Source: Ovis canadensis
Taxonomy: Eukaryota > Chordata > Mammalia > Artiodactyla > Bovidae
Assembly (NCBI RefSeq): GCF_042477335.2
Contig: NC_091263.1
Location: 66,148,501-66,212,500, forward strand
Length of the DNA: 64,000 bases
Direction: 5' to 3'
Shown here: piece after piece, positions 12,101-23,500 of the stretch
How positions within the stretch are numbered: position 1 is the stretch's first letter
Layout of the letters: each line of letters begins with the position of its first letter
Notes under the pieces: model-generated
Database searches by the model: none
What the model saw: only the letters and a program-made list of their open reading frames with translations
What the model was told of the DNA's origin: nothing
Made by a program: the position numbers and the translations under genes

Positions 12101-12830
12101 GGGAATGTAAATTGACACAGCCACTATGGAAGATGGTATGGAGATACCTTTAAAAAATAGGAATAAAACCACTGTATGACCCAGCAATCCCACTCGTAGG
12201 CATATACCCTGAAGAAACCAAAACTGAAAAAGACACATGTATCCCATTGTTCATTTCAGCACTATTTACAATAACTAGAACATGGAAGCACCCTAGATGT
12301 CCTTTGACAGATGAATGGATAAAGAAGTTGTGGTACATATACACAATGGAATACTACTCAGCCATACAAAGTAACACATTTGAGTCAGTTCTGAGGAGGT
12401 GGATGAACCTAGAACCTATTATACAGAGTGAAGTGAGTCAGAAAGAGAAAGACAAATATCATATTCTAACACACATATACAGAATCTAGAAAAATGGTAC
12501 TGAAGAATTTATTTACAGGGCAGCAGTGGAGAAACAGACATAGAGAATAGACTTATGGGCATGAGGAGAGGGGAGGAGAGGGTGAGATGTACAGAAAGAG
12601 TAACATGGAAACTTATATTACCATATGTAGCCAACAGGAATTTGTTGTATGGCTCAGGAAACTCAAACATGGGCTCTGTATCAACTTAGAGGGGTGGGAT
12701 GGGGAGACAGATGAGAGGGAGGTTCAAAAGGGAGGGGATATATGAATACCTATGGCTGGTTCATGTTGAGATTTGACAGAAAACAACAAAATTATGTAAA
12801 GCAATTATCCTTCAATAAATAAATTTTTTG
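9144..12830 (+). mobile_element. L1 ORF2 reverse transcriptase to 3' end
   Basis: Carries the rest of L1 ORF2 in several frames: end of the endonuclease (DHILGHKSSLSKVKKIEI), RT domain (10,145-10,474, [19 protein letters not shown]), the FADD catalytic motif near 10,777-10,790 ([13 protein letters not shown]), and the C-terminal cysteine-rich region (11,117-11,848 and on to 12,489). The 3' UTR has the G-rich tract near 12,560-12,740 and ends in AATAAATAAA near 12,815-12,826. Confidence 0.93.
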
Positions 12831-14008
12831 ATTTGCATTTCTCTGATAATGAGCGTTGTTGAGCATCTTTTCGTGTGTTTGTTAGCCATCTGTATGTCTT
12901 CTTTAGAGAAATGTCTGTTTAGCACTTTGGCTCATTTTTTGATTGTGTTGCTTATTTTTCTGGAACTGAGCTGCAGGAGCTGCTTATATATTTTTGAGAT
13001 TAATTCTTTGTCAGTTGCTTCATTTGCTATTATTTTATCCCATTCTGAAGGCTGTCTTTTCACCTTGCTTATAGTTTCCTTCGTTGTGCAAAAGCTTTTA
13101 AGTTTAACTAGGTCCCATTTGTTTACTTTTGCTTTCACTTCCATTACTCTGGGAGGTGGGTCATAGAGGATCCTGCTGTGATTTATGTCGGAGAGTGTTT
13201 CGCCTATGTTTTCCTCTAGGAGTTTTATAGTTTCTGGTCTTACATTTAGATCTTTAATGTATTTTGAGTTTATTTCTGTGTATGGTATTAGAAAGTGTTC
13301 TAGTTTCATTCTTTTGCAAGTGGTTGACCAGTTTCCCCAGCACCACTTGTTAAAGAGATTGTCTTTTCTCCATTGTATATTCTTGCCTCTATATTCTTGT
13401 ATATATCTTTGTCAAAGATAAGGTGTCCATAGGTGAGAGGATTTATCGCTGGGCTTTCTATTTTGTTCCATTGATCTATATTTCTGTCTTTGTGCCAGTA
13501 CCATACTGTCTTGATGACTGTAGCTTTGTAGCAGAGCCTGAAGTCAGGCAGGTCGATTCTTCCAGTTCCATTCTTCTTTCTCAAGATTGCTTTGGCTATT
13601 CGAGGTTTTTTGTATTTCCATACAAATTGTGAAATTGTTTGTTCTAGTTCTCTGAAAAATACTGTTGGTAGCTTGATAGGGATTGCATTGAATCCATAGA
13701 TTGCTTTGGGTAATATACTAATTTTCACTATATTGATTCTTCTGACCCATGAACATAGTATATTTCTCCATCTATTTGTGTCATCTTTGATTTCTTTCAT
13801 CAGTGTTTTATAGTTTTCTATATATAGATCATTTCTTTAGGTAGATTTATTCCTAAGTATTTTATTCTTTTTGTTGCAACGTTGAATGGAATTGTTTCCT
13901 TAATTTCTCTTTCTGTTTTCTCATTGTTAGTGTATAGGAATGCAAGGGATTTCTGTGTGTTAATTTTATATCCTGCAACTTTACTATATTCATTGATTAG
14001 AAACAACA
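12831..14008 (-). mobile_element. L1 ORF2 fragment, opposite strand
   Basis: Reading the - strand from 14,015 down gives L1 ORF2 from the [16 protein letters not shown] segment through [10 protein letters not shown] to the Cys-rich region, stopping near 12,831 without the L1 3' UTR. Both ends are missing. It abuts the 3' end of the + strand L1 directly, forming a tail-to-tail inverted arrangement of about 1.2 kb homology. Confidence 0.9.
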
Positions 14009-14335
14009 ACAACAAAAGGAATATTTACTATGATTCACTGAAACCTGGACACCTGGGAGGGAAAATGAGTTTTCATATCTCATGACCTGTGTTTTTCTCC
14101 CTGGAGTCTGTTTTTTCGTGTGTCAAATGAATGGCTTGGATTAGGTAACACTTCAGCAGTTCTTAAGGGTCTGACATTCTTGATTCACAGTGATCAATAT
14201 TATGGAATTTCATGTGGCTGTTTAATTAAAACACTAAATTTTGGTAATAATTTCATGTGTCATGTGAAATTTTATTTAAAACAATATTTTGTATTTATAT
14301 ACATACCAGCATTTTTGATAACATGCTCATACTAG
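14009..14335. other. Unassigned AT-rich stretch
   Basis: AT-rich single-copy-looking sequence after an (AAC)n stretch at 14,005-14,017. No open frame with coding character and no recognised repeat. Confidence 0.5.
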
Positions 14336-14490
14336 AGTAAACATTCAAGAATAAAATGTGTGGGAGGTGGGAGGGAGGCTCAAGAGGGAGGGCACATATA
14401 CATATGGCCAATACATGTTGATGTATGGCAGAAATCAACACAATATTGTAAAGCAATTATCCTTCAGTTAAAAATAAATAAATTTTTAAA
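14336..14490 (+). mobile_element. L1 3' end fragment
   Basis: Contains the L1 3' UTR signature also seen near 12,690-12,830 (gggagggaggctcaagaggg; then gtaaagcaattatccttcag) and ends in an A-rich AATAAATAAA tail. Only about 150 bp of the element remains. Confidence 0.85.
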
Positions 14491-15424
14491 AAAGTTTCCT
14501 TCAGCTCTCTTTACTCGGTCCTTTTTACTTTTTTTTTTTTTGAAATTTAATAAGCTAAGTAGTTCTTGACTCATCATTCATATGAAAAACCAGCCATGCA
14601 ACACTGACTAAACTGTCTGAAAACTGAGCCCCGGGCAAGTACTGTCCATCCTTATTGGCTTCTACCTACTTGCTTGCTTAATTGGGTGGGAAATACAGGG
14701 AATCTGCGATTAGAACCCATCTTAAAAGCTTGGTTTTGAAGAATACACAAGTATTCAATTAGCATAAGTAAAATAAATGGGGATTAGGGTAAGTCTGGAG
14801 GAAAATTTAAACATGTTTCAGAAGGATAAGAACTAGAATATATCTCATCCACTATTATCATGATTTGCCTATAGGTCACTAAAATTCTGGTGTTTCGATT
14901 TCAAACCTCAGAAAAGATGCCTAGAATGGTAGTAACAAAATAGTATCAACTCCTTTAAGGAGCTTACCATCTGATCCAGTGGTGGGAATAAACACTAAAT
15001 AAATAAATGAATGCATTCCCAATCAAATTATTAGGATGTCATTGAAATAAAGATAAATAAAGCAAGACAAGGGATTGAAATGATGGAAGATATCATGTTA
15101 TGAGGCAGGAAGGGTTGCACCAAAGAGGTTATCTCAGCAGAAAGGACTTCTTATTTCCTAAGGTGATAGTGCTAGATATAGGAGCAAAGAGCTATTGTGA
15201 GGACCCTTCTGGCTCTCAAGGCTGACTTCCTCACTGTGCACCTCCTAGACTTGAAGAAGCAATCTTTTCTCTTTCCTCCACTTCTTATAGCCTATTGGGT
15301 AGTGGACTTTGAATTCAGATTTCTAGCAAGATCTGACTGCCATCCTTCATCCACTTATCTTAGACTCAGAGGGTATTGTAAAACAAACAAACAAAAAATG
15401 CTGCCCACTATTGTAGTTTTATAA
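14491..15424. other. Unassigned intergenic sequence
   Basis: No gene and no confident repeat. The short open frame near 15,197-15,424 lacks coding character. A (CAAA)n-like run lies at 15,383-15,396. Confidence 0.5.
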
Positions 15425-16290
15425 GGATTAAGTCATTAGCCAGTGCAGTTGCTAACCTACAGTATATCCTGGGAGGAATTCAGGATGAAGCATTCTGTGT
15501 TTTAGATATATGGGCCCCTAAATAGTTAAGCATATTAAAAAGCAGAGACAACAAAGGTCCATCTAGTCAAAGCTATGGTTTTTCCAGTAGTCATGTATGG
15601 ATGTGAGAGTAGGACCATAAAGAAAGGTGAGCACCGAAGAACTGATGCTTTTGAATTGTGGTTTTGGAGAAGACTTTTGAGAGTCCCTTGGACTGTGAGA
15701 TCAAACCAGTCAACCATAAAGGAAATCAGTGCCGAATATTCATTGGAAGGACTGATGCTGAAACTCCCAACACTTTGGCCACCTGATGTGAAGAAATGAC
15801 TCACTGGAAAAAACCCTGATGCTGGGAAAGATTGAAGACAGGAGGAAAAGGGGATGACAGAGGATGAGATGGTTGGATGGCATCACTGACTCGATGGGCA
15901 TGAGTTTGAGCAAGCTCCAGAAGTTGGTGATGCAGACGGAAGCCTGATGTGCTGCAGTCCATGGGGTCGCAAAGAGTCGGACATGACTGAGCAGCTGAAC
16001 TGAATTGAAATAGTTAAGATGCATATCTAAGGAAGAATTTCAATGACCCTAGATTCTAGAAAAGCACTGAAATCATTAACTTGAGATATGTTATGTGATT
16101 AGCAGTTAACTTTTTATGACTGACTGCATGCATTTCTCAGCCCTGAAATTCATATATACAACTGGCCCCTCTTCTATCACTTCAGGGGAGTTCTTCTGAG
16201 CTATCTGAGAGACTGTCTCCTAGGCTCAGTCCTCAGTAAGCTACCAGCATAAAACTAAAACATTCTAAACTAAATGTTTTGATAAAGTGA
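15425..16290 (+). mobile_element. Endogenous retrovirus LTR-like copy 1 (split by BovB)
   Basis: The pieces 15,425-15,530 and 16,008-16,290 match, in order, the sequence at 18,636-19,066: 'cattagccagtgcagt', then 'agaaaagcactgaaatcatt', then 'gagttcttctgagctatctg ... ctcagtcctcagtaagc'. The last block resembles the U3/R end of ruminant class I LTRs, which close with a CTCAGT...AATAAAACT-type signal. Here that signal has decayed to CATAAAACT. Identified by recall of LTR style; no viral gene is present. Confidence 0.65.
15531..16007 (+). mobile_element. BovB 3' fragment inserted in the LTR-like element
   Basis: About 480 bp of BovB 3' end ([10 protein letters not shown] at 15,578 on, ending GAACTGAATTGAA). 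It is flanked by the 11-bp repeat AAATAGTTAAG at 15,520-15,530 and 16,008-16,018. The insertion therefore post-dates the LTR-like sequence. Confidence 0.93.
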
Positions 16291-16765
16291 ATACATAGAT
16301 TTGACAGTTGATAAAATAATTAACAGCACATGCAAACGTAGCAGTTTATACTATTGTGCAAATATCTGAAGCTGTCCTGAATATAACTGCAATACAGATA
16401 AAAATGTAAGAATTAAAAAATTGGATTTGACATACCTCTAAAATAGTTTGGCAAGAACAGCTGTATTTTAGAGGGCAGTGGATAGTACACATCATCCTCA
16501 GGAAACTGAGACAGCAATGAAAGAGATTTAGGTATATAGAATTTGGAGCTGGAAGAAATAGATTTGAATTGTGCCTACACTGCCTAACTTCAAGGTTTTG
16601 TCAACCTAAAGAAAAATGCACAACATAAGAGCTGTGAGTTTACATTTTATTCATGGACCTTACTGAGGACTAGAGCCTGGGAGACAGCCTCTCGTTAGCT
16701 CTGAGGGGACTGCTCTGAAGAAACAGAGAAAGAAGTTAACTTATATATGATTTTTAAGCAATTAT
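16291..16765. other. Unassigned sequence between LTR-like copies
   Basis: AT-rich, no coding frame, no recognised repeat. No retroviral gag, pol or env reading was seen between the two LTR-like copies. Confidence 0.45.
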
Positions 16766-17102
16766 TTATGTTTTTTTTTTTGTAGTTTTGCTGGGTCTTT
16801 ATTGTTGCATGGGGTTTCTCTACTCATGGAGAGCTGCTGCTACCTTCTAGTTGCGGTGCTCAGGCTTCTCACTGTGGTGACTTCCTTGTTGCAGAGCATG
16901 GGCTCTAGGGCATGTGTGCTTCAGTAACTGAGGCAGGTGGGCTCAGTAATTGTGGCTCCCAGACTCTAGAGCACAGGCTCAGCAACTGGTGCACGGATTT
17001 AGTTGTTCCACAGCATATGGGACCTTCCTGGAACAGGGATCAAACTCATGTCCCCTGCATTGGCAGGTGGATTCTCTACCACTGAGCCACCAAGGAAGTC
17101 CC
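16766..17102 (-). mobile_element. CHR-type SINE, antisense
   Basis: Opens with a T run and reads gctgggtctttattgttgca ... and closes with 'ccactgagccaccaaggaag', the complement of the tRNA-like head (cttccttggtggctcagtgg). Full-length CHR-type SINE. Confidence 0.9.
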
Positions 17103-18078
17103 TACATATGAATTTTGGCTAGAAAATATATGCAGTCCAGCATACATCTTGATTATAGATTACTTTTATTCACAAAGAATAAATAACTCAAGCTAATTAT
17201 TTTTTCTAGTACTTTTCTATGTATGGAAAGATGCAAGACTATGGGTTCATTAAAATTCTTCTTAAGATCTATATCTAACTATCTAAGGGGTCTGCTTGTC
17301 CAAAGCACAGAGTTCCTCATCCTTTTTCATCCTGAATTCCGCCAAGTGCAATGTTGGTCAGCAACTACAGTGGCTAACTTCATACTTGTAGAACTGGATA
17401 GTGAGCAACATTCATTGTTTCACAGTTCACTCTGTTCTGCTGCCGGGCACTGCAACCTTAAAAAGACAGTTATACCCCTCCAGCCAACACACACACACAC
17501 GTGCGCGCACACGCCCCCTTATTTCATTATCAACAGGCTGGACATAAAGAACATTTTGTCCAGCAAGTTTATATGAGCAACTGTGGAACTACAGCAGGTA
17601 AGGTGGACTTAATAATTTGCAAACTTTTGAGCAGGAAAAGAGTTATATTATTTATTATTTGTTTTTATTCAGGGAAGGTATTGGGCAGAAGCTACCTAGG
17701 TATATAATTTCCCTGGAAAATGTATAAAAACTATACAACTGGCTTGTACTGTAGTATTTTCAATAATGCTAGTAAGCTGCTGATAAATATGCTATGGTTT
17801 TCACTTCAATAATGTTATAGGTTACTAAGTATTAACACCAACGTCATCATATAATGGGAGATTAAGGATATGGGAGAGAGTATTCAGTGTTTTGAATCTT
17901 CCCATTTCTTATTGTCTGTTGACCCACATGTGTCACTGCACTTTCTAGTAACTGCTGGTCTTACCTCAGAAATAAATCTCGACTTTAAAACAGGTCATTG
18001 AAAAAGTCTTGGTGCTCATGCTTTACCGAAGCATCCCCTGCAGACATTCTTTACTACCTACTTTTCTGGCATCATCAT
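17103..18078. other. Unassigned sequence with a short (CA)n
   Basis: No gene recognised. A (CA)n/(CG) tract lies at about 17,489-17,512. The 117-codon open frame at 17,223-17,576 has no recognisable domain. Confidence 0.5.
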
Positions 18079-18449
18079 CTTTTTTTTTAAGATTTTTTCC
18101 CAGGTTTTTTTGTTGTTGTTGTTTGTTTGTTTGTTTGTTTGTTTGGTTGGTTGCACTGGATCTTTGTTGCTGTGCAAGGGCTTTCTCTAGTTGCGGACAG
18201 CGGGGGCCGCTCTTCATCGCGGTGCACAGGCTTCTCATTGTGGTGGCTTCTCTGTTGTGAAGCAGAAGCTCTTTCTAGACGCACAGGCTTCAGTAGTTGC
18301 AGCTCACAGGCTCTAGATCTCGGGCTCGGTAGTTGTGGTACATGGGCTTAGTTGCTCTGTGACACGTGCTATCTTCCCAGACCAGGGATCAAATAGTGTC
18401 GCTAGCATTGCAAGGTGGACTCTCATGCACTGTGCCACCAGGGAAGTCC
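18079..18449 (-). mobile_element. CHR-type SINE, antisense
   Basis: A T-rich tail with (GTTT)n at 18,108-18,150 precedes the SINE body. It ends with the complement of the tRNA-like head (gtgccaccagggaagtcc, about 18,431-18,448). Confidence 0.9.
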
Positions 18450-18635
18450 TGACATATTCTAAAATTCTATTTTTTTAAGGTAGCCAGGTGACACATTTAT
18501 TCTGAATCTTTGAATCCAAACCCTTATACAGATAAATCTAATACATTATTGTTTTAGGTAAAAAGGTAAAAATAAAGGAGTACAAAGTTGGAGGACTTAT
18601 ATACAAAAGAGTGTTGTCTGCCATCTGCTTGATCT

Positions 18636-19066
18636 ACAAGGATTGACTCATTAGCCACTGCAGTCACTGATCTTCACACACCCTGAAAGGAGTTCAGGGT
18701 GAAGATCAGAAACGAGGCACGCTGTGTTCTGGGGAAACTGGCAGAACAGGCTTTCAGATAGGTAGATATTTTCAGGAGAAAATTTTATGAACTCAATGTC
18801 TGGCATCTTCCCATACTTAGAAAAGCACTAAAATCATTAACTGAGACATCTCCTCATGGCTAGCGCCAGCTTCTACCAAGATGGGTGCTGGATTGCACAT
18901 ACTCCTTTGCCAAAATCACATATATGCTGACTTACCCCCTTACCACTTCAGAGCAGTTCTTCAGAGCTATCAGAGAGGCTCTCTCCCAGATTATAGTCCT
19001 CAGTGAGCCCACAAATAAAACTGAAACTCACAGCTTTTATGTTGTGTGTTTTTATTTCAGTTGACA
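18636..19066 (+). mobile_element. Endogenous retrovirus LTR-like copy 2
   Basis: Matches copy 1 (15,425-16,290) throughout and is better preserved. It holds a TGAAAGGAGTTCAGGG start (about 18,684), the 'cagttcttcagagctatcag' block, CTCAGTGAGCC, an AATAAAACT poly(A)-type signal near 19,012-19,022 and a T-rich end closing near 19,066. This architecture fits a solo LTR of a bovid class I endogenous retrovirus. No adjoining internal viral region is seen. Confidence 0.7.
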
Positions 19067-19084
19067 TTATCATAGAGCCATAAT

Positions 19085-19180
19085 TAAAATAGTATGGTTT
19101 GAGCTCTTGTATAGACAAATAGATAAATGGAACAGAAGAGTGTCCAGGAATAGACCCACACATACATATATTCCCTTCTA
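19085..19180 (+). mobile_element. Short L1 ORF2 fragment
   Basis: Resembles the L1 segment 'tagtatggt ... agataaatggaacagaagag ... aatagacccacacatacata'. About 95 bp only. Confidence 0.6.
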
Positions 19181-19220
19181 AAATTCTATTTTTGAGATCA
19201 TTTTTTTCTCATGACCAATT

Positions 19221-20342
19221 CAGTTCAGTTCAGTTCAGTTCAGTCGCTCAGTCATGTCCTAATCTTTCCGACCCCATGAGTCACAGCACGCCAGGCCTCC
19301 CTGTCCATCACCAGCTCCCAGAGTTCACTCAGACTCTCATCCATCGAGTCCGTGATGTCATCCAGCCATCTCATCCTTGTTCATCCCCTTCTCCTCCTGC
19401 CCCCAATCCCTCCCAGCATCAGAGTCTTTTCCAATGAGTCAACTCTTCCCATGAGGTGGCCAAAGTACTGGAGTTTCAGCTTTAGCATCATTCCTTCCAA
19501 AGAAATCCCAGGGTTGATGTCCTTCAGAATGGACTGGTTGGATCTCCTTGCAGTCCAAGGGACTCTCAAAAGTCTTCTCCAACACCACAGTTCAAAAGCA
19601 TCAATTCTTTGGCGCTCAGCCTTCTTCACAGTCCAACTCTCACATCCATACATGACCACAGAAAAAACCATAGCCTTGACTAGACGGACCTTAGTCGGCA
19701 AAGTAATGTCTCTGCTTTTGAATATGCTATCTAGGTTGGTCATAACTTTTCTTCCAAGGAGTAAGCGTCTTTTAATTTCATGGCTGTAGTCACCATCTGC
19801 AGTGATTCTGAAGCCCCCAAAAATAAAGTTTGACACTGTTTCCACTGTTTCCCCATCTATTTCCCATGAAGTAGATGGGACTGGATGCCATGATCTTCGT
19901 TTTCTGAATGTTGAGCTTTAAGCTAACTTTTTCGCTCTCCTCTTTCACTTTCATCAAGAGGCTTTTTAGTTCCTCTTCACTTTCTGCCATAAGGGTGGTG
20001 TCATCTGCATATCGGAGGTTATTGATATTTCTCCCGGCAATCTTGATTCCAGCTTGTGTTTCTTCCAGTCCAGCGTTTCTCATGATGTACTCTGCATAGA
20101 AGTTAAATAAGCAGGGTGACAATATACAGCCTTGACGTACTCCTTTTCCTATTTGAAACCAGTCTGTTGTTCCATGTCCAGTTCTAACTGTTGCTTCCTG
20201 ACCTGCATACAGATTTCTCAAGAGGCAGGTCAGGTGCTCTGGTATTCCCATCTCTTTCAGAATTTTCCACAGTTTATTGTGATCCACACAGTCAAAGGCT
20301 TTGGCATAGTCAATAAAGCAGAAATAGATGTTTTTCTGGAAC
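19221..20342 (-). mobile_element. BovB LINE, antisense
   Basis: Begins with the complement of the GAACT tail (CAGTTCAGTTCAGTTC at 19,221 on) and reads RT segments on the - strand (DHNKLWKILKEMG at 20,287 down; [11 protein letters not shown] near 20,010; [12 protein letters not shown]). One frame change near 19,830 breaks it. A 14-bp duplication TCTCATGACCAATT flanks it at 19,207-19,220 and 20,343-20,356. It lies just upstream of SPINK8. Confidence 0.95.
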
Positions 20343-20553
20343 TCTCATGACCAATTACTCCAGGGAAATGAACTAGGCAATGTAATTGCATCAGACACAG
20401 TTCATTCCAAATAACCCAAGGAAAGAAAAAACATTAAATATTTAGACTTCATTTCCTGGTTAATGATGGATCTCTATGAGAATTTGTATGTTGTGTGGAA
20501 TTTTTTCTGCCTTACTGTCAACATCTCCGTATTTCCACAGTTCTTCTGCCACC

Positions 20554-23500
20554 ATGAAGGGGGTCTTCTCTAGTGCCATTCTTGTTCTGGTCATCTCCAT
20601 GTGGGCTGCCTTCGCAGTTGGTGAGTTCTGTGTCCTTACTGTGCCCACATTTTCTGCTGTATATTCACGATCAGGGAATAGTTAGAAGTAAAGTAGAAAT
20701 GCTGTCCTGTTTTATTTAAGTCTAATTCTTCAGAGTCATGCAGACACTAAACCCCCAGAAAGAAAGGATTCACACAGTGCTATTGGTATCAAAACTGGTG
20801 GTTGAAAACAAAGCTGTATTGGTATAGGGAAATGACACTAGACACTAAATCCACAGGAACAAAGGATGAGAACCAGAAGTGGTGAATAATACGTTAATAT
20901 TACAAATTCACTAAATATATACTCACTGTCCTTTCTTCTCTAAGCTTCTTTAAAAGACATGAAATTGTATAATAATTATAGCAATCTATTGTTGGGTTTG
21001 TGACTAATATAAATGTAATGTGTATAACAACAATGTAATAAAAGGAAGGACAGAGCTATATAGGAGTAACATTTCTATATATCACTTGAATTAAAATTGT
21101 ATAAATCTGAAGTCTATTCTGATAAGCTAAAATAAATACAGTAAGCAGCAGTGCAACTACTAAAAAACAAAAAAAAGAAAATTCAAGGATTTCCTTGGTG
21201 GTCCAGTGGCTAAGACTCTACGGTCACAACGTAGGGAAACTGGTTTCAATCTTTGGTCAGGGAACGAGATCCCATATATCGCTACACAACTAAAGATTGT
21301 ACATGCTGCAACAAAGATTGAAGATCCTCCACACCACAAGTAAAACCCGGTACAGCCAAAAATAAATAAAAATTTGTTAATTAAAAAAAAGCCTGCATTA
21401 TACATAAAAAAAGGAACAAAATAATAGATCAGGGGTTTCCCTGGTGGTCCAGTAGTTAAGACTCCATATTCCCAATGCAGGGGGCACGGGTTCAATCCCT
21501 GGTCAGGGAACTAAGATCTTGAATGCTGCACAGGGTGGCAAAAAATAAAATCAGTTGGATTTCATAAAATTAAACATTTTAGTGATGTAAAGGATACCAA
21601 CAAAGATGTCCATAAAGTGGAAGACTGCCTAGAGAATGGGAGAAATTATTTGTAAAGCATCTATCAAAAAGAGAGATAATAACAAACATTAACAAAGATG
21701 TGAAGAAAAATGGAACTCTCATATAATGCTGGTGCGGATGTAAAATGGTGTGGCTACCTTAGAAAATAATCCAGAAGTTCCTCCAAAGTTCACCATATAA
21801 CCCAGCAACTCCACTCTTAGGTATACATCTAAGGGAAATGAAAAACACATGACCACAAAAAAAAAACAGGCACATAGGAATTCCCTGGCAGTCCAGTTAG
21901 GTGAGGACTCTGAGCTTCCACTGCCAGGGGCCTGGGTTTGATTCCTAGTCAGGGAAGATCTCCTGTGGTGTAGGGGAAAAAGAGAATATTCACAGCAGCG
22001 TATCAAGTTTCCATACTGTTGTGATTATCACATTCACCTCACTGCAGCCTTATTCATAATAGCCGAAGAGTGAAAACAATTCAAATGTCCATTAATTGAT
22101 TAATGGATAAACAAAATATGGTATATACATACAACAGAATATTATTTAATTATAAAAAGGAATGAAGTATTGATGCATGCGATAACATGGATACACCTTT
22201 ACAACACTAAGTGAAAGAGATAGAAAGGAAAGACTACATATTGTATGGTTCCATTTGGATGTAGTGTCCAGAACAGACAGAAAGTAGATTAGAGTTGTCT
22301 GGGTTGGGGGAAGGGAGGAATGAGAAGAGCCTGCCGTTGGGTGCAGGGTTTCTTTTGAGGGTGATGAAAATGTTCTAAAAGTGACTGTGTTGATGGTTGC
22401 ACACCTCTGTGAATATACTAAGAACCACTGAATTGTATACTTTAAATTTTTATTTATTTTCGATTGTGCTAGGTCTTTGTTGCTGCAAGCAAGCTTTCTC
22501 TAGTTGCAGAGAGCCAGCGTGCAGGCTTCTCAACGTGGTGGTTTCTCCTGTTACAGAGCACAGGCTCTAGGTACACCTCCTTCAGTAGTTGCAACTCACG
22601 GGCTCTAGAGTGTGGGCTCAGTAGTTGTGGCACACGGGCTTTGTTCCTCTGTGGCATGTGGAATCTTCGCAGACCAGGGGTGGAACCCACGTCCCCTTCT
22701 TTGGCAGGCAGATTGTTAACCACTGGACCACCAGGGAAGTCCTCAACTATACACTTTAAATAGGTGAATTCTATGGTATATGAATGATAGCTAATAAAGA
22801 TACATATATTATAGAGAGAGTGGACAATATATATTATCAGGTCATAATTATATAACTACATAAAATTAATATATAAAACTATGTAAGTATTATATGTGTG
22901 TGTGTGTAATTGCAAAGACTGTTTTGGATCAAGAATATGTAACTCAGCATCTTTTAAGGCATCTCAATATAACTACTTCATATAACTTAGAGTGTGTTTT
23001 CTAAAAAGAATAGAGAATGATTGTAAAATTTGTTATTTACCTGTGAAGGGGAAAGGTCAGAATTAAGATCTCTTCTTTACAAAGAGGAGGGGACAGAAGT
23101 TTCCTGATTCTTTGCTCCTCTGAGGCCCCCTTTGGAGGGCAGCATGCATCAAAAAGGAACCTCTGCCTCTCCTGATGGGATCTGATGCTTCCTGGGTGCC
23201 AACCAGGTTTCCTTCATCCTCACTTTTACCCTTAAGGGCAGAAGACAGAGCAGCAACTCTTTCGAATATGCTTTTGTTTTCCAGACTTTCCTCTTCCTAT
23301 GGACAGAGGGACTGACCTAGAAAAGACAACGGTAAGCTCTGCTTCCTTGCTTCCCAAGCTCAGCAATGGAGAGGAAAAACAGTTTCCCTGATGGTCTCGG
23401 CTCATTTTTCTGGGAGGCAGGTGCCAGGGAAAATATCTGTGGGGATAACCCCACAGCAACAGCTGAGTCACTAACTGTATGTAGTGCCTTTTATATGTTC

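Larger units (their letters stand above)
7440..12489 (+). pseudogene. L1 ORF2 (endonuclease-reverse transcriptase), broken
   Basis: ORF2 encodes the endonuclease and reverse transcriptase of L1. The reading runs from about 7,460 to the natural C-terminal end at 12,489 but is cut by a Bov-A2 at 7,660 and a BovB at 8,163, and has further stops and frame changes (for example near 9,449, 9,703, 10,134, 10,474 and 11,848). The FADD motif and the Cys-rich tail are still recognisable. It cannot make a functional protein. Confidence 0.92.

Noticed and set aside
16291-18635. Internal genes of a complete provirus between the LTR-like copies
   Set aside because: No gag, pol or env reading was seen; the interval holds SINEs and unassigned AT-rich DNA.
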